Positions 9,701 through 18,179 of a stretch of DNA of 64,000 nucleotides are shown piece by piece; within the stretch, counting starts at the first letter, position 1, and every line of letters starts with the position of its first letter. Both the position numbers and the translations under genes were made by a program. The DNA is from G965202915 sp965202915 (GTDB lineage Bacteria > Pseudomonadota > Gammaproteobacteria > Eutrophobiales > Eutrophobiaceae): positions 62,001 through 126,000 of the forward strand of contig OZ241847.1 in the NCBI GenBank assembly GCA_965202915.1, in the 5' to 3' direction. Below the pieces are notes generated by a model. That model saw nothing but the letters and a program-made list of their open reading frames with translations, did not search any database and was not told where the DNA came from.

Positions 9701-9924
9701 TGATTGATATGTTGAAAAACGATGAAATAGATATAATTGTAAATACCACTGAAGATAAACAAGCCATTGCTGATTCTTATTCGATAAGGCGTGCCGCACT
9801 GCAACACAAAGTGCTTTATACGACGACAATGGCGGGTGCCGGTGCAACTGTTGAAGCATTGAAATACGCGAATAACACAGAAGTTAATTGCCTGCAGGCA
9901 TTACATTCGGGAGAAATTAAATGA
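6703..9924 (+). CDS. carB: Carbamoyl-phosphate synthase large subunit
   Basis: Makes carbamoyl phosphate from bicarbonate, two ATP and the ammonia delivered by CarA. The length of 1073 residues equals that of E. coli CarB. It contains two homologous ATP-grasp halves (glycine-rich loops SFTLGGSGGG near residue 175 and SYVLGGRAME near 720; paired start motifs near residues 10 and 565) and the C-terminal MGS-type allosteric domain from about residue 940. Its last four bases overlap the start of greA (ATGA), so the three genes are very likely one operon. Confidence 0.97.
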   Translation: MPKRTDLESVLIIGAGPIVIGQACEFDYAGVQACKALREEGYRVVLVNSNPATIMTDPETADSIYIEPITWRIVARIIAREKPDALLPTVGGQTALNCALDLAREGVLERHGIELIGASIDAIDKAEDRGRFREAVKQIGLNMPNSVMVHDLNQAKAMQADIGYPTIIRPSFTLGGSGGGIAYNQDEFAEICEAGLEASPANEVMLEQPVLGWKEYEMEVVRDRKDNCIIICSIENLDPMGVHTGDSITVAPAQTLTDKEYQIMRDASIAVLRTIGVDTGGSNVQFAVNPDNGELMIIEMNPRVSRSSALASKATGFPIAKVAVKLAVGYTLDELENEITGGATPASFEPSLDYIVTKVPRFTFEKFAQADDRLTTQMKSVGEVMAIGRTFQESLQKAIRGLETGMTGLNEQIDLQQQDAVAIIKRELSVPRANRLWYVADAFRLGMEIDDVFDLCRIDPWFLAQIKDLVGEEKNIKHKDIHRLDSNHLYLLKRKGFSDARLAELMDVSEGAVRRLRYKHDVLPVFKRVDSCAAEFAARTAYMYSSYEEECEAEPDERQKIMVLGGGPNRVGQGIEFDYCCVQAAFAIHDSGYQTIMVNCNPETVSTDYDISDRLYFEPLTLEDILEIIRVEKPHGVIIQYGGQTPLKLARALAAAGAPIIGTTPDSIDLAEDRKRFQKLLDELNLKQPPNRTARNKAEAIANAQQIGYPLVVRPSYVLGGRAMEIIHGEADLRHYMDEAAVASDAPPILLDRFLNDAIEVDVDAICDGRDVCIAGIMQHIEQAGVHSGDSACCLPPFSISRDIVDELAAQVGKIAKRLKVIGLMNAQFAIQANDIFVLEVNPRASRTIPFVSKAVGVPLARIAVRCMVGQSLKDQGIVAVRQPDYYSVKESVFPFIKFAGVDPLLGPEMRSTGEVMGIGRTFGAAFAKSQLAAGEQMPDSGNVFISVKDNDKVQVIEVAKELFALGYRLCATHGTAQAIKSAGVECVGVNKVREGRPHVIDMLKNDEIDIIVNTTEDKQAIADSYSIRRAALQHKVLYTTTMAGAGATVEALKYANNTEVNCLQALHSGEIK

Positions 9925-10406
9925 CCAAAACTCCGATAACGGCCAAGGGCGCGGAGAAAATTAAACAACAATTGCAGGAATTAAAGTCGGTTGAACGACC
10001 AAGAATTACCAAAGCCATTGCGGAAGCGCGCGCCCATGGGGATCTGAGTGAAAACGCCGAATATAAAGCGGCCAGGGAACAACAAAGCTTTATTGAAGGC
10101 CGTATAGCGGCGATCGAGGCCACTCTGGCCGAGGCACAAATAATTGACGTCGCGACTATTGACGCCGGTAGCGCCGCCGGCAAAATCATGTTCGGTGCCA
10201 CCGTTGATCTGATTAACCTCGATAACGATAAACACAGCACTTATCAAATTGTTGGTGAAGCGGAGGCCGATATTGAATCAGGACTGATTTCGATTACATC
10301 GCCGATAGCCCGCGCACTGATTGGTAAACAGACCGGCGACGTCGTAGAGGTCAACGCGCCGGGGGGGGTCATTGAATATGAAATTTTGCAGGTTGGCTAT
10401 ATTTAG
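9921..10406 (+). CDS. greA: Transcription elongation factor GreA
   Basis: Rescues backtracked RNA polymerase by stimulating transcript cleavage in the secondary channel. The 161 residues have an N-terminal coiled coil with the acidic tip region DLSENAEYKAAREQQ, where the conserved acidic pair needed for cleavage lies, and a C-terminal FKBP-like domain ending with the family signature IGKQTGDVVEVNAPGG. It overlaps carB by 4 bases. The carA-carB-greA order is common in gammaproteobacteria. Confidence 0.96.
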   Translation: MTKTPITAKGAEKIKQQLQELKSVERPRITKAIAEARAHGDLSENAEYKAAREQQSFIEGRIAAIEATLAEAQIIDVATIDAGSAAGKIMFGATVDLINLDNDKHSTYQIVGEAEADIESGLISITSPIARALIGKQTGDVVEVNAPGGVIEYEILQVGYI

Positions 10407-10980
10407 GCGTTTGCGCCAATTAATCTGCTTGCCACCGCGGGATGGATTATAAAGAACACCGGGGCCGGCATATACCGGAGTCAATGTTGATCTATACCGC
10501 ATTTTAATCTATACTGAATTCTGAACTCTGTACTGATATTCAAATAAATTGAGTAGGAGTGGCGATCCATGCTTGTTGTATTGATATCAAGGATAGATCA
10601 TAATAACTTAAATGAGGCGATAGGCGGGTCTATTTACTCTAAATATGGACAGTCCGTTGATTTTATGCCTTATGTCTTTATGCCGTTTAGCCGGTTGCGC
10701 CGTGCGTCGGCGGTTATCACCGTCATAATATTTCCACGAATCTGCAACCGGTAAGGCATAAAACTGTGTTCGGCAACCGCCACCGCTGAAGATGGCAACC
10801 CGATTCCGCCTCGACTGCAACTGGAAATTATAGAAAAACGCCCCATATAGGAACTGAATCACGCTGATTGAATCATATAGACTTAGAACTTATCCATGCC
10901 CGCCGGGGTAATTTGGCCCTGTATTTCCAGTCGGCTGTGCGGTATAATGATAAACTAACTTATTCTTTGAAATTATTGTA
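10407..10980 (+). other. 574-base gap between greA and ftsH
   Basis: No convincing gene was found. Related genomes often carry yhbY and rlmE (ftsJ) here; neither is recognisable in any frame. The only in-frame stretch with a usable start, about 60 codons at 10569-10754, has no family features. A TATAAT box at 10943-10948, 33 bases before the ftsH start, is a plausible -10 element, without a clear -35. The rest shows nothing that I can interpret. Confidence 0.5.
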
Positions 10981-12909
10981 GTGAACGATATGGCTAAAAA
11001 TTTGTTGTTATGGATCATCATAGCCATGGTGCTGATGATGGTATTCAGGAATTTTGAAAATCCGGTATTGTTGAATGATCTTGAGGTTTCCTACTCACGG
11101 TTTATAAAAGACGTAAAAACCGGTCGTGTCAGCGAGGTTACCTTTGAGGGTAATGACATACGCGGGAAAACACTAGATGGGTCAAGATTTACCACCTACA
11201 GTCCTGAAACGAGTAATGATGCCCTTATCGGCACATTGCTGGACAATAACGTCAGTATAAAGGGTTTGGAACCGAGCCGGAATTCCTTTTGGGCACATGC
11301 CTTTATCTCGTGGTTCCCGATATTATTACTGCTTGGTATATGGATTTACTTTATGCGTCAGATGCAGGGCGGCGGCGGTGGCCGAGGAGTATTTTCTTTT
11401 GGCAAGAGCCGGGCCCGCTTATTAGGCGAAGATCAGGTCCGGATCACATTTAAAGACGTTGCCGGCGTTGAAGAGGCCAAAGAAGAAGTGGTTGAACTCG
11501 TTAATTTTTTGCGCGACCCGGACAAATTTAAAAAATTAGGCGGCAAGATCCCTTCCGGGGTATTAATGGTCGGCCCCCCCGGCACCGGTAAAACGCTGTT
11601 AGCCAAAGCCATCGCGGGTGAAGCGCAGGTGCCTTTTTTTACCATTTCCGGTTCGGATTTTGTTGAGATGTTTGTCGGTGTGGGGGCATCGCGCGTGCGT
11701 GATATGTTTGAGCAGGCCCGTAAGCGTGCGCCCTGTATTATCTTTATCGACGAAATTGACGCAGTGGGACGACATCGTGGCGCCGGTTTGGGAGGGGGGC
11801 ATGATGAACGTGAGCAGACCTTAAACCAATTATTAGTGGAAATGGATGGGTTCGAGGGTAATGAAAGTATCATTGTTATTGCCGCAACCAACCGTCCGGA
11901 CGTACTCGATCCCGCATTGTTACGACCGGGACGCTTTGATCGCCAGGTGGTTGTGCCCTTGCCGGACATTCGCGGTCGTGAACAGATTCTTAAAGTCCAT
12001 ATGTGCAAAATTGCCGCGGCCGGTGGTGTTAAACCACGGATTATTGCCAGAGGCACGCCTGGTTTTTCCGGTGCGGATCTTTCCAACCTGGTCAATGAGG
12101 CGGCCTTATTTGCCGCGCGCGGTGATAAAAAATTTGTGGAGATGGATGATTTTGAACGCGCCAAGGATAAAATTATGATGGGCGCGGAACGGCGGTCCAT
12201 GGTGATGGGTAAAGATGAAAAGAAACTTACCGCGTATCATGAGTCCGGCCATGCAATCGTTGGTCGTCTGGTCCCTGCTCATGATCCGGTTTATAAAGTG
12301 ACGATTATTCCTCGTGGCCGTGCCTTGGGTGTAACGATGTTTTTACCCGAAGAAGACAGACTGAGTTTTAGCAAGGAATATTTGGAAAGTCAGATATCGA
12401 GTCTATTCGGCGGACGTATCGCCGAAGAACTTATTTTTGGTGCTGATAAGATCACAACCGGTGCCAGCAACGATATTGAACGTGCAACCGAACTTGCCAG
12501 GAATATGGTTACCAAATGGGGGTTATCTGAAAAACTGGGCCCGCTGACCTACAGTGAAGAAGACGGCGAGGTATTTCTTGGTCATTCGGTGACCAGACAT
12601 AAAGTCATCTCTGAGCAAACCACCCATATTATTGATGGGGAGATCCGCAGCTTGATCGATCATAATTATGATCGGGCAAAAAGAATACTGGATGAAAATA
12701 TGGACAAATTACACCTAATGGCTGATGCATTGATAAAATATGAGACCATTGATACCGACCAGATTGATGATATCATGGCCGGCAAGACCCCAAGGACGCC
12801 CGCCGACTGGGATGATGATGACAGTGGTTCCACTCAGCAGCCATCGGACGAAGCCTCTTCCGGCAAGGATGATACGCCACTCAGTGAACCACCGGCAAAA
12901 ACTGCCTGA
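10981..12909 (+). CDS. ftsH: ATP-dependent zinc metalloprotease FtsH
   Basis: Inner-membrane AAA protease that degrades misfolded membrane proteins and short-lived regulators. Visible parts in order are an N-terminal membrane helix (residues 6-23), a periplasmic domain, a second membrane helix (about 104-125), Walker A GPPGTGKT (198-205), Walker B IIFIDEID, the second region of homology with NRPDVLDPALLRPGRFD, the zinc motif HESGH (420-424) and the third ligand Asp498. Its 642 residues match E. coli (644). GTG 10981 gives an MND extension; ATG 10990 aligns with the E. coli start. No clear ribosome site precedes either. Confidence 0.97.
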   Translation: MNDMAKNLLLWIIIAMVLMMVFRNFENPVLLNDLEVSYSRFIKDVKTGRVSEVTFEGNDIRGKTLDGSRFTTYSPETSNDALIGTLLDNNVSIKGLEPSRNSFWAHAFISWFPILLLLGIWIYFMRQMQGGGGGRGVFSFGKSRARLLGEDQVRITFKDVAGVEEAKEEVVELVNFLRDPDKFKKLGGKIPSGVLMVGPPGTGKTLLAKAIAGEAQVPFFTISGSDFVEMFVGVGASRVRDMFEQARKRAPCIIFIDEIDAVGRHRGAGLGGGHDEREQTLNQLLVEMDGFEGNESIIVIAATNRPDVLDPALLRPGRFDRQVVVPLPDIRGREQILKVHMCKIAAAGGVKPRIIARGTPGFSGADLSNLVNEAALFAARGDKKFVEMDDFERAKDKIMMGAERRSMVMGKDEKKLTAYHESGHAIVGRLVPAHDPVYKVTIIPRGRALGVTMFLPEEDRLSFSKEYLESQISSLFGGRIAEELIFGADKITTGASNDIERATELARNMVTKWGLSEKLGPLTYSEEDGEVFLGHSVTRHKVISEQTTHIIDGEIRSLIDHNYDRAKRILDENMDKLHLMADALIKYETIDTDQIDDIMAGKTPRTPADWDDDDSGSTQQPSDEASSGKDDTPLSEPPAKTA

Positions 12910-13025
12910 GTAGATTGCAACAGTGCCGGCGGCAACCATAAGGCCGTATAAATTGCAGGTTTATATTGTGCATATGTAATGCTTTTCTTTAGACGTGAAC
13001 GATACTCTGTGGCACAAATCAAAGA

Positions 13026-14378
13026 ATGAACTGTAAGAAAAGAAAATATTTTGGCACCGATGGAATACGTGGCCACGTTGGAGAAGGGGCGATAACACCG
13101 GACTTTATCATGAAATTGGGTTGGGTGGCCGGTCAGGTTTTGGTCAAGCAAGGTGGTGGCCCCGTGCTGATAGGCAAAGACACCCGTATTTCCGGCTATA
13201 TGTTTGAATCCGCTCTGGAAGCCGGATTGTCCGCCGCTGGCGTCGATATCCGTTTAACCGGGCCAATGCCAACCCCGGGTATTGCCTTTCTGACCAGTAG
13301 CACCCGCGCTCAAGCGGGGATTGTCATCAGCGCTTCTCATAACCCTTTTTATGATAATGGCATCAAATTTTTTACAGGTGATGGAAAAAAATTATCGGAT
13401 GAAGCTGAAAAGCAGATCGAAACTAAACTAAGCCTGCCAATTCGATCAGTTCATTCGCGGGACCTGGGTAAGGCGCAAAGAATAGTGGATGCGCCTCGGC
13501 GTTATATTGAGTTTTGTAAATCCAGAATATTCAACAAGGTGGATTTTAGCGGGCTGCGCATCGTGATAGATTGTGCCAATGGGGCAACTTACGATATTGC
13601 ACCAAGGGTATTTGAGGAATTGGGTGCGGAAGTGATCTGTCACGGCGTCCACCCTGACGGTCTGAATATCAATGAGCAGTGCGGTGCAACCTCCGTAGAT
13701 GAATTACAACGGCTGGTTGGAGAATCGCGCGCCGACGCCGGCATAGCGCTTGATGGTGATGGTGATCGTGTAATCATGGTCGATCAGGCCGGCAATATCA
13801 TCGATGGTGATGATATTCTGTTTATTATCGCACAAATGCGAGCGACTCAACTCAATGGTACCGTGGTTGGAACCGTGATGAGTAATCTTGGCCTTGAGCA
13901 GGCGATCAATCATTTGGATCTTGGTTTTGTACGCGCCGCCGTTGGTGATCGTTACGTCATGCAGATTTTGCAAAAAGAACGGTTAATTCTCGGTGGGGAA
14001 ACCTCGGGACATATTATCAATCTTGATTTAACTACGACCGGTGACGGGATTATTTCCGCATTGCAGGTTTTGGAGGCGATGTTATCTGCCGGCAAATCTT
14101 TATCGGAACTAAAACAGGCCATGCCCAAGTATCCCCAAAGGATCAAAAATGTGACCTTGACTAAAAAGATTGATTTAATCGAGCATGAGGGTATTAATGT
14201 GGCGATAAGGGACGTTGAGTCGACCCTTGGAGGGTCCGGCCGCGTGGTATTGCGGCATTCCGGTACCGAACCCCTGATCAGGATATTGGTGGAGGGTGAG
14301 AATGAAGAACAGCTTGAAAAACTGGTCGCTCAGCTTGCCGATAAAGTGCGCGAAGTTACCGAAGGATCACACTGCTGA
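13026..14378 (+). CDS. glmM: Phosphoglucosamine mutase
   Basis: Interconverts glucosamine-6-phosphate and glucosamine-1-phosphate for UDP-GlcNAc, peptidoglycan and LPS. The 450 residues contain the phosphorylated active serine, Ser104, in ISASHNPFYDNGIKFF, the metal loop LDGDGDR (Asp243, Asp245, Asp247), the sugar loop GGETSGH and the phosphate-binding RHSGTEPLIR. In many relatives folP lies between ftsH and glmM; here the two are separated by 116 bases and folP is absent. Confidence 0.96.
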   Translation: MNCKKRKYFGTDGIRGHVGEGAITPDFIMKLGWVAGQVLVKQGGGPVLIGKDTRISGYMFESALEAGLSAAGVDIRLTGPMPTPGIAFLTSSTRAQAGIVISASHNPFYDNGIKFFTGDGKKLSDEAEKQIETKLSLPIRSVHSRDLGKAQRIVDAPRRYIEFCKSRIFNKVDFSGLRIVIDCANGATYDIAPRVFEELGAEVICHGVHPDGLNINEQCGATSVDELQRLVGESRADAGIALDGDGDRVIMVDQAGNIIDGDDILFIIAQMRATQLNGTVVGTVMSNLGLEQAINHLDLGFVRAAVGDRYVMQILQKERLILGGETSGHIINLDLTTTGDGIISALQVLEAMLSAGKSLSELKQAMPKYPQRIKNVTLTKKIDLIEHEGINVAIRDVESTLGGSGRVVLRHSGTEPLIRILVEGENEEQLEKLVAQLADKVREVTEGSHC

Positions 14379-14386
14379 TATAAGCA

Positions 14387-15208
14387 TCAAACACCACGGA
14401 GTATTTGGGTGATATCCACCTTGGCGCGGGTTTTACTGTCGACTTGTTTTACAATAACCGCGCAGTAAAGACTGTATTTGCCGTCATCAGAAGGCAAGTT
14501 GCCGGATACCACCACCGAACCTGGCGGGATCCGTCCGTAACTGATTTCACCGCTGTTGCGATCAAAGATCCGCGTGCTTTGGCCGATGTAAACGCCCATC
14601 GAGATCACCGCACCTTCCCCGACAATAACCCCTTCCACCACTTCCGACCGTGCGCCAATAAAACAGTTATCCTCAATAATAGTGGGATGCGACTGCAGCG
14701 GTTCAAGCACCCCACCGATGCCCACTCCGCCCGACAGATGTACATTTTTGCCAATCTGTGCGCAGGAACCTACGGTGGCCCATGTATCGACCATGGTGCC
14801 GCTGTCCACGTAAGCGCCGATATTGACAAAGCTTGGCATCAACACAACGTTTCGACCAATATAGCTGCCTCGTCTTACCGTCGCGGGAGGTACGACGCGA
14901 GCACCGGTTTCAAAGAACTGTTCCTTTTTGTAACCATCAAATTTTGCCGGAATCTTATCGAAGTAGTTGGTGTACCCCCCCTGTATCGGAACATTTTTCT
15001 CTATTATGAAAGACAGCAATACCGCCTTTTTTAACCATTGGTTCACGATCCACCGCCCGTCTTGTTTCTCGGCGACCCGCAGACGCCCGCTGTCCAATCC
15101 CGACAAGACTTGTTGCACCGCTGCTTTTAATTGCTTCGGGGGCGTAATTTTTTCAAGTTGTGCACGATTATCAAAATATTCATTAATCAATTGTTCCGGA
15201 TCATTCAT
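14387..15208 (-). CDS. dapD: 2,3,4,5-tetrahydropyridine-2,6-dicarboxylate N-succinyltransferase
   Basis: Succinylates tetrahydrodipicolinate in the DAP/lysine pathway. The 273 residues equal the family norm (274 in E. coli). The central part is a left-handed beta-helix of hexapeptide repeats (IGRNVVLMPSFVNIGAYVDSG, then VGSCAQIGKNVHLSGGVGIGG). It converges on glmM with only 8 bases between the stops. Its start overlaps the end of dapC by 8 bases, so the two are translationally coupled. Confidence 0.97.
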   Translation of the reverse strand: MNDPEQLINEYFDNRAQLEKITPPKQLKAAVQQVLSGLDSGRLRVAEKQDGRWIVNQWLKKAVLLSFIIEKNVPIQGGYTNYFDKIPAKFDGYKKEQFFETGARVVPPATVRRGSYIGRNVVLMPSFVNIGAYVDSGTMVDTWATVGSCAQIGKNVHLSGGVGIGGVLEPLQSHPTIIEDNCFIGARSEVVEGVIVGEGAVISMGVYIGQSTRIFDRNSGEISYGRIPPGSVVVSGNLPSDDGKYSLYCAVIVKQVDSKTRAKVDITQILRGV

Positions 15209-16433
15209 TATTACGTCCTGAGTGTTGATGATGGCGCTGGTTTATATGGCTGATTATTCGCCCGGCTGCTTCCACGCACTCTTCAAGCTCCGCCACCAAA
15301 GCCATGCGGACTCGATTCATGCCGGGATTCACTCCATTTATACTTCGCGACAGGTAGCTTCCGGGCAATACGGTGACATTATGGCTCGAATGCAGGTTTT
15401 GAGTAAAATCAACGTCGCTCTCCATGAGTTTGGGCCAAAGATAAAAACCTGCGTCCGGCCTGCTTACCTCAAGTTTTGAGCTTAATACCGGCAATACCGC
15501 GTCGAATTTCTCACGATACAGTTGTCTGTTTGCACGCACATGGGTTTCATCGCTCCAGGCCGCGATACTGGCCGACTGTACGTAGCCGGGCATCGCGCAA
15601 CCATGGTAGGTGCGATATCGATAATACCGTTTAATTATTTCGGCGTCACCGGCGACGAAACCGGACCGAATCCCGGGCAAATTGGAACGTTTGGAAAGGC
15701 TGTGGAAGACCATGCAATTTGTGAATGCAGTGTTGCCATATCCGGCGGCATGTTCAAGTAAACTTTTCGGCGGTGCGGATTCATCCGTATAAATTTCCGA
15801 ATAACATTCATCCGCGGCGATAATAAAATTATATTGTTCGGATTTTTTTAATAATTCAAACACCAGTTCTTCACTAATAATGGAACCGCTTGGATTGGCC
15901 GGCGAGCATAAATACAGCAGTTGGCATTGTTGCCATTGGGCGTCGCTGATTTGACTGAAATCAGGCTGATAATCATTGTCTTCATTACAATTCATAAAAA
16001 CCGGCATAGCCCCGGCCAATAGCGCCGCTCCCTCATAAATTTGATAGAGCGGATTTGGCATTAATACCGTTGGAGAAGTCCGGGTATTATCAATAACGCA
16101 CTGTGCAAATGAAAATAACGCTTCACGAGTACCATTAACGGGCAGGATATGATCGTCTGCATTAATATCAGTATTATTGAGTGCAAAACGTTTGACCAGC
16201 CATGCCTTGATGGTCTGGCGCAATGCATCGCCGCCGCGGGTTTTAGGGTAGGATGAAATTTCATCCAGTGCATTCGTGAGCGTTTCCAAAATCAATGGGT
16301 CGGCCTTATGTTGAGGCTCGCCGATAGACAGATTGATATTCTTTAATGCCGTCGGTGGAGGCCCGGCCAAAGTTTTTAACCGTTCGAGTTTCTCAAAAGG
16401 ATAAGGCTGTAATGCTTTAAGACCGGCGTTCAT
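15201..16433 (-). CDS. dapC: Succinyldiaminopimelate aminotransferase (fold-type I PLP enzyme)
   Basis: Converts N-succinyl-2-amino-6-ketopimelate to N-succinyl-LL-diaminopimelate. The 410 residues show aminotransferase class I/II motifs: substrate-binding SYPKTRGGDALR, SPANPSGS, Asp in IIAADECYSEIY and the PLP lysine Lys248 in FHSLSKRSN. Its position directly upstream of dapD, with an 8-base overlap, supports DapC over other class I aminotransferases. The start lies inside the end of a possible small upstream gene, which may drive its translation, since no ribosome site is evident. Confidence 0.93.
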   Translation of the reverse strand: MNAGLKALQPYPFEKLERLKTLAGPPPTALKNINLSIGEPQHKADPLILETLTNALDEISSYPKTRGGDALRQTIKAWLVKRFALNNTDINADDHILPVNGTREALFSFAQCVIDNTRTSPTVLMPNPLYQIYEGAALLAGAMPVFMNCNEDNDYQPDFSQISDAQWQQCQLLYLCSPANPSGSIISEELVFELLKKSEQYNFIIAADECYSEIYTDESAPPKSLLEHAAGYGNTAFTNCMVFHSLSKRSNLPGIRSGFVAGDAEIIKRYYRYRTYHGCAMPGYVQSASIAAWSDETHVRANRQLYREKFDAVLPVLSSKLEVSRPDAGFYLWPKLMESDVDFTQNLHSSHNVTVLPGSYLSRSINGVNPGMNRVRMALVAELEECVEAAGRIISHINQRHHQHSGRNNE

Positions 16434-16701
16434 TGAGGATCATATTCAGACGGGATTGATCGATATCGAGTGTACCAGCCGGTGGAATTTGGCAACGTTC
16501 GACCGGGTAATATCCTTTCCCATTCAAGAAATATTTCCGAACCTCAGGCATTGAGCGTCCTTCACCGGAGCTATCGTTAATTATTATTGCCTCGCTTTTA
16601 TTTTCAAAATATTCGACGTCATTGATGAGATGAATTGATCCGTATAAATCACGTCTGATTGAACCGGCGGGCGGTTGCGTTAAGTGTTCAACGGTTCGCA
16701 T
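16417..16701 (-). CDS. Hypothetical protein upstream of and overlapping dapC
   Basis: A possible 94-residue protein beginning MRTVEHLTQPPAG and ending QSRLNMILNERRS; an in-frame upstream start at 16767 would add 22 residues. The composition is protein-like (balanced charges, aromatic residues, no low complexity). The stop overlaps the dapC start by 17 bases, as expected for a coupled upstream gene. No family, membrane segment or signal peptide was recognised, and no good ribosome site precedes it. It could be a real small gene, a remnant, or a chance open frame. Confidence 0.4.
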   Translation of the reverse strand: MRTVEHLTQPPAGSIRRDLYGSIHLINDVEYFENKSEAIIINDSSGEGRSMPEVRKYFLNGKGYYPVERCQIPPAGTLDIDQSRLNMILNERRS

Positions 16702-17073
16702 AGTAGGGCTTATTGTACCATGGTTACTCAAAGCCCGGGCACGCAAAAAAGTCATATCGATATACACTGGCTAAGGATATGCCCAAATACCGGATGCATC
16801 CACGGATATCGGAATAACGCGATTATTTTACCTCATCCCGGTTTGATCAATTATACTTATGCGCCTGTTTCTGAAATAGTGTATTACGATCTCTCCCGGC
16901 GGGCGGTTGGCAATATATGAACGGATATTAATGCAAACTGAAGATGCCGATGTATTTATTTTGAGCCATACGGATGGGTTTGTATTGTCATCAGGCAAGG
17001 TATCTGCAATGATCGAATACTGGATAACCATTTACCGGCATTTTCATATATCTCATTAATATTTTATTAGCCT
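16702..17073 (+). other. Gap upstream of leuB
   Basis: This 372-base stretch is AT-rich towards leuB. I see no supported gene and no tRNA. leuC and leuD, which often precede leuB in gammaproteobacteria, are not here. A short GGCGGGCGGTTG string occurs twice nearby (16668-16679 and 16901-16912). Confidence 0.4.
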
Positions 17074-18159
17074 ATGCATCCTAAACAGATACTCATCCTC
17101 CCCGGCGATGGCATTGGGCCGGAGATTGTGGCGCAGGCGGGAAAGCTCCTGGGTGTTTTGATCGAGACTAATAACCTGGAGCTGGTATTGAAGTATGGTT
17201 TGATTGGCGGCGGTGCCTATAATGAAACCGGCCTGCCTTTACCGCATGAGACGCTGGCGATTGCGCAGGAGTCGGATGCTGTTCTGCTCGGTGCGGTGGG
17301 TGGCCCTGAATGGGAAAATATTGAACGCACGTTGCGCCCGGAATACGGTCTTTTGACTATCCGATCCAGGCTTGAACTATTTGCCAACTTGAGACCGGCA
17401 ATTCTATATAATGAACTGACCGATGCATCCAACCTAAAGGCGGAAGTAGTCAGTGGCGTTGATATTATGATGGTAAGAGAGTTAACCGGAGGCATATATT
17501 TTGGCGATCCACGAGGGATCACTGAATCCGAAACCGGAATAAAAACAGGTTTTAATACCCTGGTCTATAATGAAAATGAGATCGAACGTATCGCCCGGGT
17601 CGCCTTTGAAGTGGCCTCAAAAAGAAACAACAGGGTGTGTTCGGTCGACAAGGCCAATGTACTGGAGGCGACCGCATTATGGCGTGAAGTGGTCACCCGC
17701 GTCAGTAAAGATTACCCGGATAACACCCTTCAACATATGTACGTGGATAACGCCGCCATGCAACTGGTGCGTGCCCCAAAACAATTTGACGTGATTGTCA
17801 CCACTAATATGTTTGGTGATATTTTGTCTGATCTTGCATCGATGCTAGTGGGCTCCATCGGCATGTTGCCCTCGGCGTCTCTGAATAGCCGGCAACGCGG
17901 CCTGTATGAACCGATTCATGGGTCCGCACCGGATATTGCCGGGCGGAATATTGCCAATCCGCTGGCCGCGATATTATCCGTGGCCATGATGATGCGTTAC
18001 AGCCTGAATGAACCGGCCCTCGCCGACAAGATCGAAGCCGCCGTTAAACGGGTGTTGGCTGCGGGCTTACGCACCGCTGATATCATGTCCGAAGGCATGC
18101 GGCGCGTGACCACTGAGGCAATGGGTGATGCAATAGTCAATGCGCTTGAACCGGATTAA
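17074..18159 (+). CDS. leuB: 3-isopropylmalate dehydrogenase
   Basis: NAD-dependent oxidative decarboxylation of 3-isopropylmalate in leucine synthesis. The 361 residues show the family start LILPGDGIGPEIV, the substrate-binding arginine region (RPEYGLLTIRSRLELFANLRP), the active-site tyrosine in RELTGGIYFGDPRG, metal-binding aspartates in TTNMFGDILSDLASML and the NAD adenosine loop EPIHGSAPDIAGRNIANP. It stands without leuC/leuD but 20 bases ahead of asd, with which it is probably co-transcribed. The leuB-asd-fimV-truA order is typical of Pseudomonas-like gammaproteobacteria. Confidence 0.97.
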   Translation: MHPKQILILPGDGIGPEIVAQAGKLLGVLIETNNLELVLKYGLIGGGAYNETGLPLPHETLAIAQESDAVLLGAVGGPEWENIERTLRPEYGLLTIRSRLELFANLRPAILYNELTDASNLKAEVVSGVDIMMVRELTGGIYFGDPRGITESETGIKTGFNTLVYNENEIERIARVAFEVASKRNNRVCSVDKANVLEATALWREVVTRVSKDYPDNTLQHMYVDNAAMQLVRAPKQFDVIVTTNMFGDILSDLASMLVGSIGMLPSASLNSRQRGLYEPIHGSAPDIAGRNIANPLAAILSVAMMMRYSLNEPALADKIEAAVKRVLAAGLRTADIMSEGMRRVTTEAMGDAIVNALEPD

Positions 18160-18179
18160 TCAACCTTGGAAGGGGGAAA

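Noticed and set aside
10569..10754. A 61-codon frame between greA and ftsH
   Set aside because: Although preceded by GAGTAGGAG, it has no recognisable features and lies in a gap where no frame shows protein-like composition; not strong enough to call.
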